Source of the DNA: Globodera rostochiensis
Taxonomy: Eukaryota > Nematoda > Chromadorea > Rhabditida > Heteroderidae
Direction of reading: 5' to 3'
NCBI GenBank assembly: GCA_018350325.1
Contig: JAEVLN010000003.1
Span: 1,721,214 to 1,785,213 of the forward strand
Length of the DNA: 64,000 bases
Shown here: piece after piece, positions 1 to 11,890 of the stretch
How the letters are laid out: each line of letters opens with the position of its first letter
Position numbering within the stretch: the first letter of the stretch is position 1
Made by a program: the position numbers and the translations under genes
The notes under the pieces: generated by a model
Databases searched by the model: none
What the model saw: the letters and a program-made list of their open reading frames with translations, nothing else
What the model was told of the DNA's origin: nothing

Positions 1-72
1 AAATTGATTTAATTAATTCATATATATTTTCTGCTTGTATTGTAAAACGCATAACCAATAGAGAGACAAAAG

Positions 73-1873
73 ATGGATGCTAATCGCTCGTCCTTAACTT
101 CCAAAGAACCTAAACAACAACAAGCGGCTCCAAATGTGCCGTTTTTCCGCATGCGACGAAAACCGGTGAATACGGCGACCATCCGCAAACGGAATGAGGA
201 GGAGGATGAAAAAGGAAGGGGCGGAAAGAAGACTGAAGGGTTGGAGGGACAAAGCGACAGCGAAGGGCCGGCGGGAGAGAGCGGAAGTGATTCGTTGTCT
301 GGTTCCGAAGGGGAAACTTTAGTGGATAAAGCGCGGATGAAACTTGTGGAGAAGCGGCAGCAGCTTCGCGGTCGCAATTTGATGCACACGGTCGGACGCC
401 TTTCATTCGTTTTATGGCGACTATTTCAGACGAGCAAAAAGCGGAGACGCGAAATGGACGCATTGGCGGAAGAGAGCAGTTCCTCGTCGGAAGAGGGCGA
501 CGCCGAGAGGACGTCGTTTGACCCCGAAGTGAAGTTCGCCTCGAGCGGAGCGCAGCGATTGGGGCCCACCGACATGGGGGCGACGGCCAGAAACCAAGTA
601 GAGTCGATTTTGGACATTTCCCAGCCTTTCAATTGGCTATTTTTTGTTTGTTTTTGGGTATCCAAAAGGTAATGATGAATGAAATATTTCGGCGTTTCCT
701 TTTATGTGGACACGGAGTATGCTCACGACACGCAATCACAATTTGAACGAGTCCAAGAGATGCTGAAGAAAGAGCGTGTGGAACGCGAGAAAAGGGAGGC
801 GGAGCAAGAAGAGGACCGAAAGAAATACGGGGAGAAAGGGAAGAAAAGGGAGGAGCCCAGCACGTCCCAGGTGAATGCGTTCAACCGGAACTGAGTGAAT
901 TTTGTGAATTCAGCCAAAGCTTTATCGTGGAATGGCCGTTTATGGGGCGAAAGAGCGCGAGGACACAATCAAAGGTAGGGGGAAAAAGATTACTTTTGTG
1001 TCGGAATATGGAGGAGTCTCTTCCCCTCCCCTCCCCCCTCTTTCCTTATTTTTCGAAATATGATCGAAGGTAACGCGACGAGCGGACTGAACCGACTCGG
1101 TCCGATCCGGGCCCAGCAGTACATGAGGGCCAGCGTGCGATGGGACTACGCGCCGGACATTTGCAAGGATTATAAGGAGACTGGATTCTGCACTTTCGGA
1201 GGTTATGGATATCAGACACCATTTGATTTGCAATAAACGTTGTTTTTTTAGATTCCTGCAAATTTATGCATGACCGATCGGACTACAAACATGGGTGGGA
1301 GATCGAACGCGATTGGGAGGCGGGCAAACTGAAGGAGACCAAGGCGGACGAGTTTCTGATCAGCAGTGACGAAGGAGAGGACGAGGAAGTCGACAAACTT
1401 CCCCACAGCTGTTACATCTGTCGAGAACAGTTCCGGAAGCCGGTTGCTACAAAGTTTGTTACCAATTTCCGATCTGATCAGACAAATTTGTATTCTCCGT
1501 AAATGACCAACATTAGGGAGACGTTATTTTCCTGTCGCAGATGCAAACACTACTTCTGCGAAGAATGTGCACTGGCGCAGTACCAACGGTCGAAAAAATG
1601 CGCAGTTTGTGGGGAAAAAACAGAAGGAGTGTTCAACGTGGCAAGAGGTCGGCCGGCCTCTCTCTTTGCCAACCATCCAATTCTAAAACGCCGTGTTTTC
1701 TTTTTTCAGAAATTCTTGCCAAAATGAAGGCCCGCGATGAGGCAAAAGCCAAGAAAGGCGACGACGAACTTGAAGATGAAGCTGTTGAGGAAACAGAAGT
1801 AAAAACATTGCCAATGGCTGAAGGAGCGGGACAAACGGTCGAAGAAGAGGAGTCCAATGGGTCGGAGAATTAA
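73..1873 (+). CDS. rnf-113: RNF113/CWC24-type splicing factor, CCCH zinc finger plus RING
   Basis: Family role: spliceosome-associated RING E3 ligase (human RNF113A, yeast Cwc24), nuclear. Exons 73-390, 430-597, 718-870 (start uncertain), 914-974, 1070-1201, 1252-1453, 1541-1647 and 1710-1873 give about 434 aa. The phases close. Seen: a basic/acidic N-terminus; the GATA segment typical of the family; a CCCH finger beginning [10 protein letters not shown] (C-x8-C-x5-C-x3-H) followed by [10 protein letters not shown]; then a C3HC4 RING (CYIC, TKCKHYFC, CAVC) and an acidic tail. The 391-429 intron is only 39 nt and in frame, so it could instead be read through. The exon 3 boundary is odd: the conserved VDTEY lies at 706-720, but no AG precedes it. 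The nearest in-frame acceptor (716-717) would drop VDTE. Converges on the SKI-like gene, about 195 bp between stop codons. Confidence 0.9.
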
Positions 1874-2068
1874 TTGGGAAGAGAACAAATTGTTTTCATT
1901 TTAACGGAGAAAATTGTTTTGGAAAATGGCCCAATATATACAAATAAGATTACTCGAGAAGATCTATAGGAAAGGACAAAATTACAAAGAATGAGGTAAA
2001 TGCGTAGCATTCAAAGACTAAGCCCTGTGAGTGATTTTTTAAAGAATCTCAGTCACGAAAGATTATGG

Positions 2069-3215
2069 TTAAATCTGATGGTTTGGGTAGCCCTGAATAA
2101 AGATGACAAATCGTTGTTCGTCCTCCTCGGTTGGCATTGCTTCACTATCGTCTACGCGAATGTAATAGGCCCAATTCGAGGCGTCGAACCCCCAAAAGCA
2201 AATGTTTTTGTCTGATGTCGGCTGATGTGTGTGACGACAAAAGTCCTCAGGCTTGAACATGCGGTAGCAAGTCCGACACTCAAAACACGGGGTCGGAGAC
2301 AGATCGGGGTAGAGGAAGGCGGAGCATCCGCCGAAACAATCGTGCACCACCTACAGAGAAAAAACAATCGGAAAGCTCAAGCCAATGGGGTATCCCTCCC
2401 GCTCTATGGCTGTTGATTCAAATCCGACGAATTGAGAATGTAGCCAATTGCAATGCCCCAAAACTACTGACAAAAGACCTTAAGCGAAAGCAGTTGCGAT
2501 CGTTGGCTGTCGTCCATTGGGGGCGTTCCGCCGGAGTGCAGCACGGAGATGAGCCTTTCAGCATTGGTTTTGGTAATCAGCTCACACCTAAACGGTTTCA
2601 AATTTTGACTTTGTGTTCAAAAGTCCGACTTGGACAACGACGGGTGGGCCAATCCGGCCCTCTTCAGCTCAATGAGCTGCTCTTCACTGGCCAACGCATT
2701 TGCAATCGCCAGAAATTGCATCGCTTCGTCGATTTGTTGTGTTGATATTTCGCCGAGACACAACGCTCGCACTTGCGGGAAACACAAACGACATTCGCCA
2801 CCAATGACAAAACAACCCAACAATTTGTCTAAAAAACATTGTAAATGTCGACGAACAATTTGTCTTAAATAACTGTTCACTATCGTTGACTTTAAAGCTG
2901 AATAGTTGCCATCACATGCGATGGCAAACGGTAATTTGGACGGCAGTGGCTGGCAGGCGCGTTCCGCGAGAGCCTCCGGCGTTTGCGAGTCGACGTCCGC
3001 TTGTCTGCTGCACCCGGGTTGTTTGTGCTCTCCTCCTAACTGTTCTCGATTATGTGACTTTAGCAATTTATGCCTGAAACGCAGGGATTAGCCATATCAA
3101 TAGAAAAGAAAAAGCCCTACAAATTCTTCATCACTACGTCACGCTCATCAATGCTCAGATTGGTTTCGTAAGTGACCGCCGTTGAGGAGGAGGAGGCCGG
3201 AGTTTGGTTAAGCAT
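2069..3215 (-). CDS. SKI/SNO-family transcriptional co-regulator (DAF-5-like)
   Basis: Family role: SKI/SNO proteins bind SMADs and modulate TGF-beta-type transcription in the nucleus. In C. elegans the member is DAF-5 of the dauer pathway. Exons in transcription order: 3215-3121, 3073-2630, 2587-2479 and 2350-2069, giving 309 aa with all phases closing. Seen: the SKI/SNO/DAC fold with FVIGGECRLCFPQV, then QQIDEAMQFL and the signature CELITKTNAERLI. The SMAD4-binding zinc domain follows (HDCFGGC, CFECRTCYRMF, HTH, ICFWGFDASNW). The protein ends soon after that domain, so the long coiled-coil tail of vertebrate SKI is absent. A further 3' exon near 2000 cannot be excluded. The start lies about 360 bp from the DBT start in divergent orientation, so a shared promoter region is likely. 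Confidence 0.85.
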
Positions 3216-3575
3216 TATAGAGCAGCACTTGTCATCAAAATTCATAACAAATTAAACCAGGAGTTCGATATGTCGATCCCTTTATTTCGGGCAAGGGTCC
3301 TTTTTCGTTTTTATTTCAGATTTTTGAAGAAATTTTGTTTAAATTTTGAATAAGTCTTCAGACAGATGGCCAAAATTATTAATTAATTTCAAACTTTTTC
3401 TAATTACTTTTTGAATTTTCTTGGAATTTTCGATTAAAAATGTCCAAAATGTAACAATATTAAAAAGCTTCAAAAAATTACCGGCTTTTTAAATTTTGGT
3501 TGAACTTTCAACAAAATTGAGTCAAAAATTGTAATTTGCAAAATTAACAAACTTTGTTTTTAGATTTAAAATTTA
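3216..3575. promoter_or_regulatory. AT-rich divergent intergenic region between the SKI-like gene and DBT
   Basis: About 360 bp of T/A-rich DNA separates two divergently transcribed start codons. No clear TATA motif or operator was recognised. It is called regulatory only from its position. Confidence 0.4.
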
Positions 3576-6030
3576 ATGTTTCTATTCCATGCATTATTGC
3601 CCAAACTTTTTATAAAAAACAAATATCAGCAATTGTTTCTGTTTCATTCTTCGAAGTTATTGTACAAATTGGTCCAATTCAATTTGTCTGACATTGGTGA
3701 AGGGATTGCGGATGTGCAAGTAAAAGAATGGTTCGAATGTTCCTTAAATCTTTCTTTACAAGCAACTTTTAATACTTAGCTTAGAATACATTTCAGGCAT
3801 GTAAAGGAAGGCGATTTTGTTGCCGAATTTGATGAGCTCTGCTCGGTTCAAAGTGATAAGGCAACAGTTACAATAACCAGCCGCTACAATGGCACAATTA
3901 GAAAATTGTACGGCCATAAACCCCCTCTCTCCATGGGATTTAAATAATTCAAGAAAATAAGTGAAACCATTTGGAAGACGATTTATTTTCCGCCAACCTG
4001 GCAGAATTAGTTTTGGGCTGAATTTTTGAACTGATCATCGTCCGAAACTTTGAAAATTTCTGGGATATAATACGTTTATAAAAGTTTGGTTCACTGATGA
4101 CCAGATCTGGTCGGCCTCTAGAATTGGCTATTTCAGCTGACATTGTATTTTATTGTTAAAAAGGCATTATAAATCCGATGACATTGCAAAAGTTGGACAC
4201 CCATTGGTGGACATCGAAGTTCCCGACCATTCTGCAGAAGAGGAAACAGCAAAAGGTAGCAGCAGCTTATCAATTTATTGACGAAATAACTAGAATGGCA
4301 AGAAACCATTCGGTTATTTCTCTGTTTTGAATTCAACCCCAAATTTCCTATTAAAAACGGTCATTCGGTGCTAACTTTCACATTTTCCTCATTCATTTTT
4401 CGCTCGTGTTCACTGGCGTATCCAGGGGGGGGGGGGAATCAGGGGAATTCCCCCCCCCCCCCCCCGAAATGAAATTTGAAGAAAAAAAAACAAGAGGGGG
4501 GACCCTTTTGTTTTGCACTTTTACAACTTTTTGATCAATTTTCTTAACAAATTGCCATCAAAAATCAAAAAATTTTTCCCGGCGGCGCCTATCGGCACCG
4601 CCTGGCCGTTCCTGGCGCTCAAATGGGATTGCCATCTGAGCGCCGCGCTCAGATGGATCAATTCCCCCCTCCGAAATTTTTTTCTGGCTACGCCCCTGCT
4701 CGTGTTCAGTTTTGCCAATTGCACAACAATTCGTTGCCCCATCCTCCACGGCTTTGTCGCCTTCCCAAAAAATCCTGGCGTCGCCGGCCGTTCGGCGTCT
4801 AATTCGCGAGCATAGCATAAATACGGCTGAATTGGCCGGGTCCGGCAGAGGCGGACGCATTTTGAAGGAAGACATTTTGAAGTTGGCACGCCCTCTCGAC
4901 GACGCAAAATCCTCCGACATTTTCTCCCATGCCAAAATGGTGATTTTATTGCGGGATGAAACATTTTAAGAGGAAGGATTTTTTAAAGCAGAATTTGATA
5001 GAAATAATTTCAGTCTGAACTCGGAATTGCAGAGAGTTCCTTCGCTTCTGACGACCATTTTGCTGAGCAAAAAGTGCCAATTCGCGGGTACACTCGCGCG
5101 ATGGTTCGAGCAATGACCGAGACACTTCGAATTCCCCACTTCGGATACAGCGACGAAGTAACTATTTGATTTAAAATGTCCCCCCGAAATTGGTTGATAG
5201 AAATAGCGACCCTCCTCCCCTTTTTTGGTTGCTAAGATTGTTGGACATTCTGTCAAACCAGATTGTCGTGGACAGACTGTTGGAGGTGAAGAGTTTGTTG
5301 GCCACGCTCGCTGCTCAGAAAGGCGTTCCCAAAGTGAGCCTGACGCCCCTCATCGTCAAGGCGTCTTCTTTGGCGTTGCGGGAGTTCCCCCGTCTGAATG
5401 CGTCTTTGGACGCGTCATTTGAACATCTCATTCTGAAGGCATTGCATCAATTAGAAATAATTGTCGTTAACAAATTGACAAAATGTAATTTTTGAAGCGT
5501 TCCCACAACATTTCGTTGGCAATTGACACTCCCGACGGCCTCGCCGTTCCGAACATCAAAAATTGTCAGGAGAAATCCATTTGGGAGATTGCGTCGGCGT
5601 TGGGGGAATTGCGCTTGCGGGCACGCGAGGGACGCCTTTGCCCGGAGGACCTCGCCGGAGGCACTTTCGCCCTGTCCAACATTGGATCGGTCAGTGCGTC
5701 TCTTTTTCGCTGTTTCCGCCATTTGCAGATCGGTGGAACTTACATGAGCCCTTTGATAATGCCGCCGCAATTGGTTATCGGAGCGATCGGATCAGTCCGG
5801 AAAGTTCCGTGTTTTGATGAGCGTGACAATTTGACGGTGAGGCGTGTAATCAACTTCTCCTGGTCGGCGGATCATCGGGTGGGTCAATTGAATTGGGGGA
5901 GGGGGCGGAGGGTTTCAGTTTCGTTACGGCTTCCGCTAAGGTGGTCGACGGTGCGACGATGGCTCGCTTCAGCAATCGTGTCAAGCTCTTTTTGGAACAG
6001 CCCGAAGCAATGTTGGCCGAATTGCGCTAA
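3576..6030 (+). CDS. dbt-1: Branched-chain alpha-keto acid dehydrogenase E2 (lipoamide acyltransferase, DBT)
   Basis: Role: the mitochondrial E2 core that moves acyl groups from lipoate to CoA in leucine, isoleucine and valine breakdown. Exons 3576-3730, 3797-3907, 4164-4255, 4710-4939, 5014-5157, 5262-5438, 5498-5689, 5729-5878 and 5941-6030 give 446 aa (human DBT is about 480). Seen: a basic hydrophobic leader suited to mitochondrial import; a lipoyl domain with the QSDKATVTI lysine; the E3-binding domain ([29 protein letters not shown]); and the catalytic domain ending [17 protein letters not shown] with the active-site H and D. The 5439-5497 intron begins with GC. A 288-bp hAT-like MITE sits in the 4256-4709 intron. 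All phases close. Confidence 0.95.
4411..4698. mobile_element. hAT-like MITE inside a DBT intron
   Basis: The left end CACTGGCGTATCCAG and the inverted right end CAGGGGCGTAGCCAG match at 12 of 15 positions. They are flanked by a perfect 8-bp duplication CTCGTGTT (4403-4410 and 4699-4706). An 8-bp duplication is characteristic of hAT elements. The interior is G/C homopolymer-rich and non-coding. Confidence 0.7.
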
Positions 6031-6280
6031 AAACTATGGGAGGGGGGGGGGGCTTCTGATTTTTCTGGTCATTTCGGGCACCGGTGATGATTACTGATTT
6101 TAAGCACATCCATGCTGGGGGGGGAGGGATTTTTAGTTTCCGTACTCTGTGATTGCCATTTACTTATACGTGACATTGTCCCCGTGTTTCTTCCTCTCAT
6201 CATTCACTTTCTTGCCTTACAAACTTACAACAAAACATTTCCAATTGTTGTACATAAATATTAAAAATCATCTTTTTTCT

Positions 6281-6566
6281 TCATCCTGCTCGATTGCACG
6301 TGTGGCAAACGTAGAAGAAAGCGGCCAAATTGTTGCCGAATCCGATGTTTCCCCTCTCGGGGGTGCCGCTCCGTGGGTCCATGCCGGTATTGAAATGGAC
6401 GCCGGGAAGAAGAAACTGATGTTTTGGAATAGACCAAAAAACGGAAGAAAGGGAAAATAAATAATACCTTTTGTTGCGCGGGCCTATGATGATAGTACGG
6501 AAAGGATTCGATTTCGTTCGGACGGAGAAGGAAAACCCCCAAAGTTAGGAGGAGGAGGAGGCGCAT
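6281..6566 (-). CDS. Small secreted protein, 77 aa, function unknown
   Basis: Exons 6566-6468 and 6415-6281 share phase 0 and are joined by a 52-nt GT-AG intron. The protein opens with a strong signal peptide (MRLLLLLTLGVFLL). The mature part holds PYYHHRP, then a Gly/Pro-rich stretch with PGVHFNTGMDPRSG, and ends FYVCHTCNRAG with a single CHTC pair. I do not recognise the family. It could be a neuropeptide-like or other small secreted protein. It converges with DBT, about 250 bp between the two stops. Confidence 0.5.
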
Positions 6567-6735
6567 AGTGACGGGTTGACGGGTTTGGAGTTTTGTACTG
6601 ATTTTTAGTTGCTGTCTTTGGGGGGGGGGGATGTCAAGCTGTGCCATTCAGAGGGTTCGATGCTTTAAATCAGTCAGAAGGGGCGGAGTGGAAGACGGAC
6701 AAAGGAACGGAGAGTTCGCTCTCTCCGCGGATGTG

Positions 6736-7245
6736 TCAGACGCGATCTAACAATTCGTTTTGGCATTTTTTGAGACGCTCCGTCCAAGCGACACTTTGAA
6801 GCAGTGCATTCTGTCTTTGTCTCCATTTATTTTGGGTGACCAGCAGACCCTCTTCAATGGGAACAAAAGTTGGGATAACAAATTGAACGACTTCTGGGTG
6901 TATTGCTGCAGCTGACCGGACGCGAAAAATCTGGATGAAACCAATGCGATTTAGGCTAAAAAAGCGTCGTTTTTGTTGGTGTGGGGGTACGGAAATGCTT
7001 TTTTGGGGAATACAAATAAAAAATATGCTTAAATATAAACAAAAACTTAAAACAATTGAAAAAAAATTCCTTTTTATGCTGAGCATTTTCATTGAAACGT
7101 TGGTCCCGGGAGACCCTTTCCCCGTTAATATTTTTATCGCATCGAAAGGCTTCCATTTTGATTGATGGCATTTATTTGGCTCACAATTCATTGCAATTTG
7201 TGGACACAAATTTACCATTGACATTCGATTGTGAAGATAGTCCAT
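6736..7245 (-). other. Open reading frame of uncertain status
   Basis: A 169-codon open frame. Its 3' part, after a possible acceptor near 6933 (ATCCAG), encodes a compact charged segment ending AWTERLKKCQNELLDRV. The 5' part looks like intron read-through with a hydrophobic stretch. It could be the last exon of a small gene lying upstream of the 77-aa secreted protein. No homology recognised. Confidence 0.25.
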
Positions 7246-7752
7246 AAAATGAGAGGGAAAATTAAATATAAAAAGCAGTTAATACTGGACATGGAAAGGA
7301 ATGGGGGGGGGGGGGGGGTCCTCTCATTTGGAACGCTTTCCAAAAATTGTTAATTGGTGGATGATTGGGGTGTGAGAAGGCAGTGGTCGAAAGAGAATGA
7401 GGAAATGTTCCAAAAATGTTCTTCATCATTCTCTTCTGGAAGTTATCAATTCGGAGATGGGATGAATCGGTTGGTACAAAAAACGACAACAGACGAAGGG
7501 GAGAGAGCTTTTTGCTTGCTAATTTTGAGAAACAGGAGCATCATAAATTATAATGAATTGGTCCTATTGTCTGTCCTGTTGATGGTTTGGATGGTTGGGG
7601 GAAGTGCTGGACGGACTGGCAAAAGGTGGCGGGGGGGGGGGGTTTTTGTCTAAGTCGATAGAATGGACAACAACAAAAGACGCCCTTCTCTTCACGCCTG
7701 CTCATTGTGTCTGAAAAGAAAAAAGTCTTCGTAAATAATCGAGTGGTCCCCT

Positions 7753-8988
7753 TTAATGCGCGACAAACTCTTTGGCAGGTGCCAACGGTTGCAGTTCGCC
7801 CTGCTGTTTGGTGCTGGTCGTGATAGTTGTGGTCACAATTTCGTATTGTTCATCCGCAGGCACGTGAATGCCGATAAAGAATTGGTAAATCCAGGCACCA
7901 AGCAGAGCCCCGATGAACGGGGCGAGCAACGGGATCCAAAACCAGCAGTAATCGTTGTAACTGCAACGGGGGGGGGGGAGGGGGGGGGGAGCAAATAAAT
8001 AAAAAAGAGACAAATTCTTACGAGAACACTTCCCAGCCGTAGCCGACGAGCAGAGTGAACAGTCGGGGGCCAAAGTCACGGGCCGGGTTGCACGGGTATC
8101 TGTGCAACAAACAAACGACCGATGGGGGTAAAAGATAAAAGGACAAACCCGGCGTTGTAGGCAAAGGCGGTGCCGACCATCACAAAGGAAGTGCCGACCA
8201 AGAAAGGCTGAAGGTAAGAGGGGTAGTGGTTCCGCTTGTCGGTGATGTGAGCGATGGCCAAACAAAAAACGGCAGTGGCCACAATCTGGATTGGATGAGG
8301 CTTAATTGGGGGCCCGAAGGGGGGGGACGACTTGGTCAATGAATCCGTTGAACACCCCCAAGTGGGCGCCCGAGTAGGAGGCGAAGATGTGAGCGGTAGC
8401 CTTGGTACCGTACACCTGACGGGTGCCCCCGTCGAATTTGTTGATCGCATCTGAACAATTGGGGGCCGATCGGCATTGGAACTGTAAGCAATGCCAAACA
8501 AATTACTAATGAAAAAGTATCCCTTATCAATCAATTGTTCAGAAGAGCTTTCCCCAGCAGTTCTTCAACAGAAAAACCAACCCTTATAGACCAAATAGGC
8601 AACGGCGGCACCAAAGAACGCGCCGGCCAACTGCACCAAAGAATAGAGCACGAAACGCAGCGGAGCGAGCTGTTTGAAGCTGAGGAACATCAAAGAGACC
8701 GCCGGGTTGATGTGACCCCCTAAAGAGGGCGGGACGGATGGCATTTGACTTTTGCCGATGGCGCCCCTCCCTACCGGACACTTTAGCACACACCGCCACA
8801 CCGAAGGCGATGCCGAGGCCGACTCCAACATTGATGCCAATGGTCTGGTTGAGCGTCGGCTTTGGCAAAATGGCCTGGGCACAGACGCACCCAATAATCA
8901 AAACGAGTAAAAAAGTGCCGAGGAATTCGCCGAGTAGTGCCCGACCGAGTTCGTTGCGGATGCGGAGTTTGGTTTGAACTTTGTCCAT
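7753..8988 (-). CDS. Aquaglyceroporin 1 (aquaporin family)
   Basis: Family role: a six-helix membrane channel for water and small solutes such as glycerol. Exons: 8988-8775, 8719-8582, 8450-8332, 8285-8149, 8099-8022 and 7960-7753, giving 297 aa with all phases closed. Seen: TM1 with [17 protein letters not shown]; the first pore box GGHINPAVS; the loop-C signature [13 protein letters not shown]; and the second box [12 protein letters not shown]. The Asp after NPAR is the glycerol-facilitator hallmark. The last helix is [19 protein letters not shown], followed by a short cytosolic tail. The start is the ATG directly before [11 protein letters not shown]; an in-frame upstream extension lacks a convincing start. 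A close relative lies at 28.6 kb on the other strand. Confidence 0.95.
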
Positions 8989-9659
8989 CGAATTGGAGAC
9001 GGCGGTCAGAACAATTTGTTGACGATGGGACGGGCAATGGACGGAATAATATCGATGACGGCTCAAATGTGGAGAGAGACAATTGTTTGCGATTCCGCAA
9101 ATGTGTAAAGGGGGAATTTAGGTGGCGGGACCAAGGTATTAAGGCGAGGGAGGAAAGGGAGAGATTATTTAAGAAAGTATTGAACTGGAAGTCGGGAAGG
9201 GGAGGGGAGGGGGGGGGGGGGGGGAGGGATCGATTACAGGACGGGGGGGGGGACGGGGGGGGAAAGTGCAAGCGGATGGATTGGGGAGGGTGAACATGTC
9301 AAACAGCAGCAGATTGGTGATGAGGGGGTTGTTGTGCGGAATGGACGGACGGACGCCGGGTGCTTTCGGTTGAGGGAATGGACACGCTTTTGAGACATTG
9401 CGTGGAGTGCATTTGACGGGGAGGCAAACCACAAACAAGCCTAAGGGGGGGGGGGGAGATTTATTTGCATTTTGAGGCAAGAGACTGTCAACGCATCCGT
9501 CCACAGAACATCCGTCGGTGGAAGACAAAGGAAGAAAGAACGAATAATAACCGACGAGGGGGGGGGGGGATTTGTTTAGAAGAATTATTGCCATGACATG
9601 CTACCAGCAGCAGAAAGGCTGGACAAACAAAAAACACTGTGCGGTGTCCAAAGGAATTT

Positions 9660-10060
9660 GGAAGCAAAGGAGGAAAAGGAGGGGGGGGGGGGAGGAAAAG
9701 AGGGGGGGGGGGGACAAAGGAGGGAAGAAAGGGGGAAAGCAGGAAAAGAGCGGGGAAGCAAAGGAGGAAGGGGGAGGAAAGGAGTAAAAGAGAGGGGGGG
9801 GGGGAGAACAAAGGAGGGAAGAGAGGGGGAAAGGAGGAAAAAAGGCGGAGGAGCAAAGGAGGAAGAAGGAGGAAAGGAGTAAAAGAGGGGGGGGGGGAGA
9901 ACAAAGGAGGGAAGAGAGGGGGAAAGGAGAAAAGAGGCGGGGGAGCAAAGGGGGAAGAAGGAGGAAAGGAGTAAAAGAAGGGGGAAGCAAAGGAGGAAAG
10001 GAGGAAAAGAGGGGGGAAGGGGAAGGAGGAAAAGAGGAGGGCGAAGGGAAGTGGGAATAG
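9660..10060. repeat. Imperfect G/A-rich tandem repeat
   Basis: Recurring units of AAAGGAGGAA followed by a variable run of G, repeating at roughly 80-90 bp. The purine strand is the + strand. Confidence 0.7.
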
Positions 10061-11744
10061 GAAGCGTCTAATTGCGACTGAATGCCAAATATGCTTCCAA
10101 TTCCCTAGCGAATGAGTCCCCTCCTCCCTCAGCCATCAAACAAACGGCACGGCAGAGTTTTCCCAACGACGGAAATCAGCTTTTTCTGCCTCTGCTTTTG
10201 CTTCCATTGTTTGTCAATAGCAATTTGTCCTTATATGAGAGGGGGGAGGGGGGGGGGATTTTAAATGCGGTGGTGGAATTTATGGGCTAAGGCGAAGGGA
10301 AGGGGCCGTCTTCTACCACTTCTCCAGAGATCGTCGTCTTTTCCATTGTGTTCATTGTTCCCCACCATTCACTGATCAGCTAATGGAGGGAGGCTGATCG
10401 ACGGGTAGGCTGAACAATTGGACAAAGCGAAGCAATCCTTCAAACTCTGCGGGATCTGAGGAAGATTGATTTGGATTGATTTGGAACGGAAATCAATTTG
10501 ATGTTTCATCTGTGACACTAACGGCCGGGGAAGTTTTTGGACTCGCTAATGGAAGGACCGTACGGATGGATATGCAATAAATGGAGGCGCCGGAGGGGGG
10601 GGGGGACGTCCGGAGACCCAACGACTGTAAAATTCCTCGTAATTATCCTCCGCCGCACAGCGCACATCAAAATCCCCGTCAAATTTCCCACATTTTTCGC
10701 TTCAACAAAAATAAAACGGTGAAATGAAATGAATTGGATTAATTTGATTTGGTCGGGTAAATAAACTTTAAATTCCGAATAAATCGAAAAAGGCGACCGA
10801 AAAATTGGGAAAAAGGAGCAGAACAGCAGCAAATTGGACAGAATGAACTGCGGCGAATGGATGGGATGGTAATGTGGCCAAAGCATTCCCCGGCGGCGGA
10901 TTAATGAGTGAGTGGGGAGGGGGGGGGGGACGAAAGAAAGATTGGATTGGTTAGAGCTAACAGAGGACGGAGGGACGGATGGATTGATGGAAGGATGAAT
11001 GGAGGATGACGGATTGCTGGATGATAAGTGAAGAGTCCGTCCCCTCGGGGGATGGATGAGTGTCAGCTGTCGTCCCTCGCCCAAGTTTCCTCTTCTCCAT
11101 TGCCCCATTTTATTTGTTGTTCATTTATTTCTTCATCCTCTTTTTTCTTGTTTTTGATCGAATTCCATTAATTCCCTCGTCACACTTTGAATAAATCGTT
11201 GATGGGTCAAAGGAAATGCGACATTAGTCGATTTGTAATTAGGAAAAATTTGGGGCAATCAGCGCCAAATGGATGAGAGATAGTAATTGGAAGAATTGAA
11301 GCAAACTTTTCAGCTGATCGGATCAATGGGAGGGGGGAGGGGAGGGGGGGGGGGATGGGCCCCGGGGGGAGAGGGGGAATTCGAATGGAAAGGAATGGGC
11401 TAAGGGGGGGGGGGAAGGTGAAATGGACGAAGGAAGCAGGCAATTGGGGGAAGGTGACAATGGACGAAGGAAGCAGACAATTGTACTCACAAATCAACAC
11501 TCTTTTGCAACTGAATTGAATTGCAGTTGGGTCGAGGTCAGCAGAACAAATTCTTGTCGCAGAAAGGACGGCATGTTTGTTGAGAATGACTCGACCCCAC
11601 AATTTGAGTGGGGTGTGAATGGGAGGGAAGTTAATTAGAGAAAGAGGGTGGGGGAGAACCGGTCAAAACAAGTCAATGGCACTTCTAATTTGTCCAAGCT
11701 GGGCTGTTTGGGCGGGCAAAATGCCATGGCAATCCATCCCTTCC

Positions 11745-11890
11745 CATCCCACCCATCCCCCGGGGGCAACCGACCCCCCCCCCCCACCCATCCCCCGGGG
11801 GCAACCGACCCCCCCCCCCACCCATCCCCCGGGCAACGACATCCCCCCCCCCTTCCCTCCCCCGGGGGCAACCGACCCCCCCCCCCCCCC
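11745..11890. repeat. C-rich tandem repeat
   Basis: About four copies of a 25-30 bp unit containing CCCATCCCCCGGGGGCAACC, with C runs of varying length. Confidence 0.75.
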
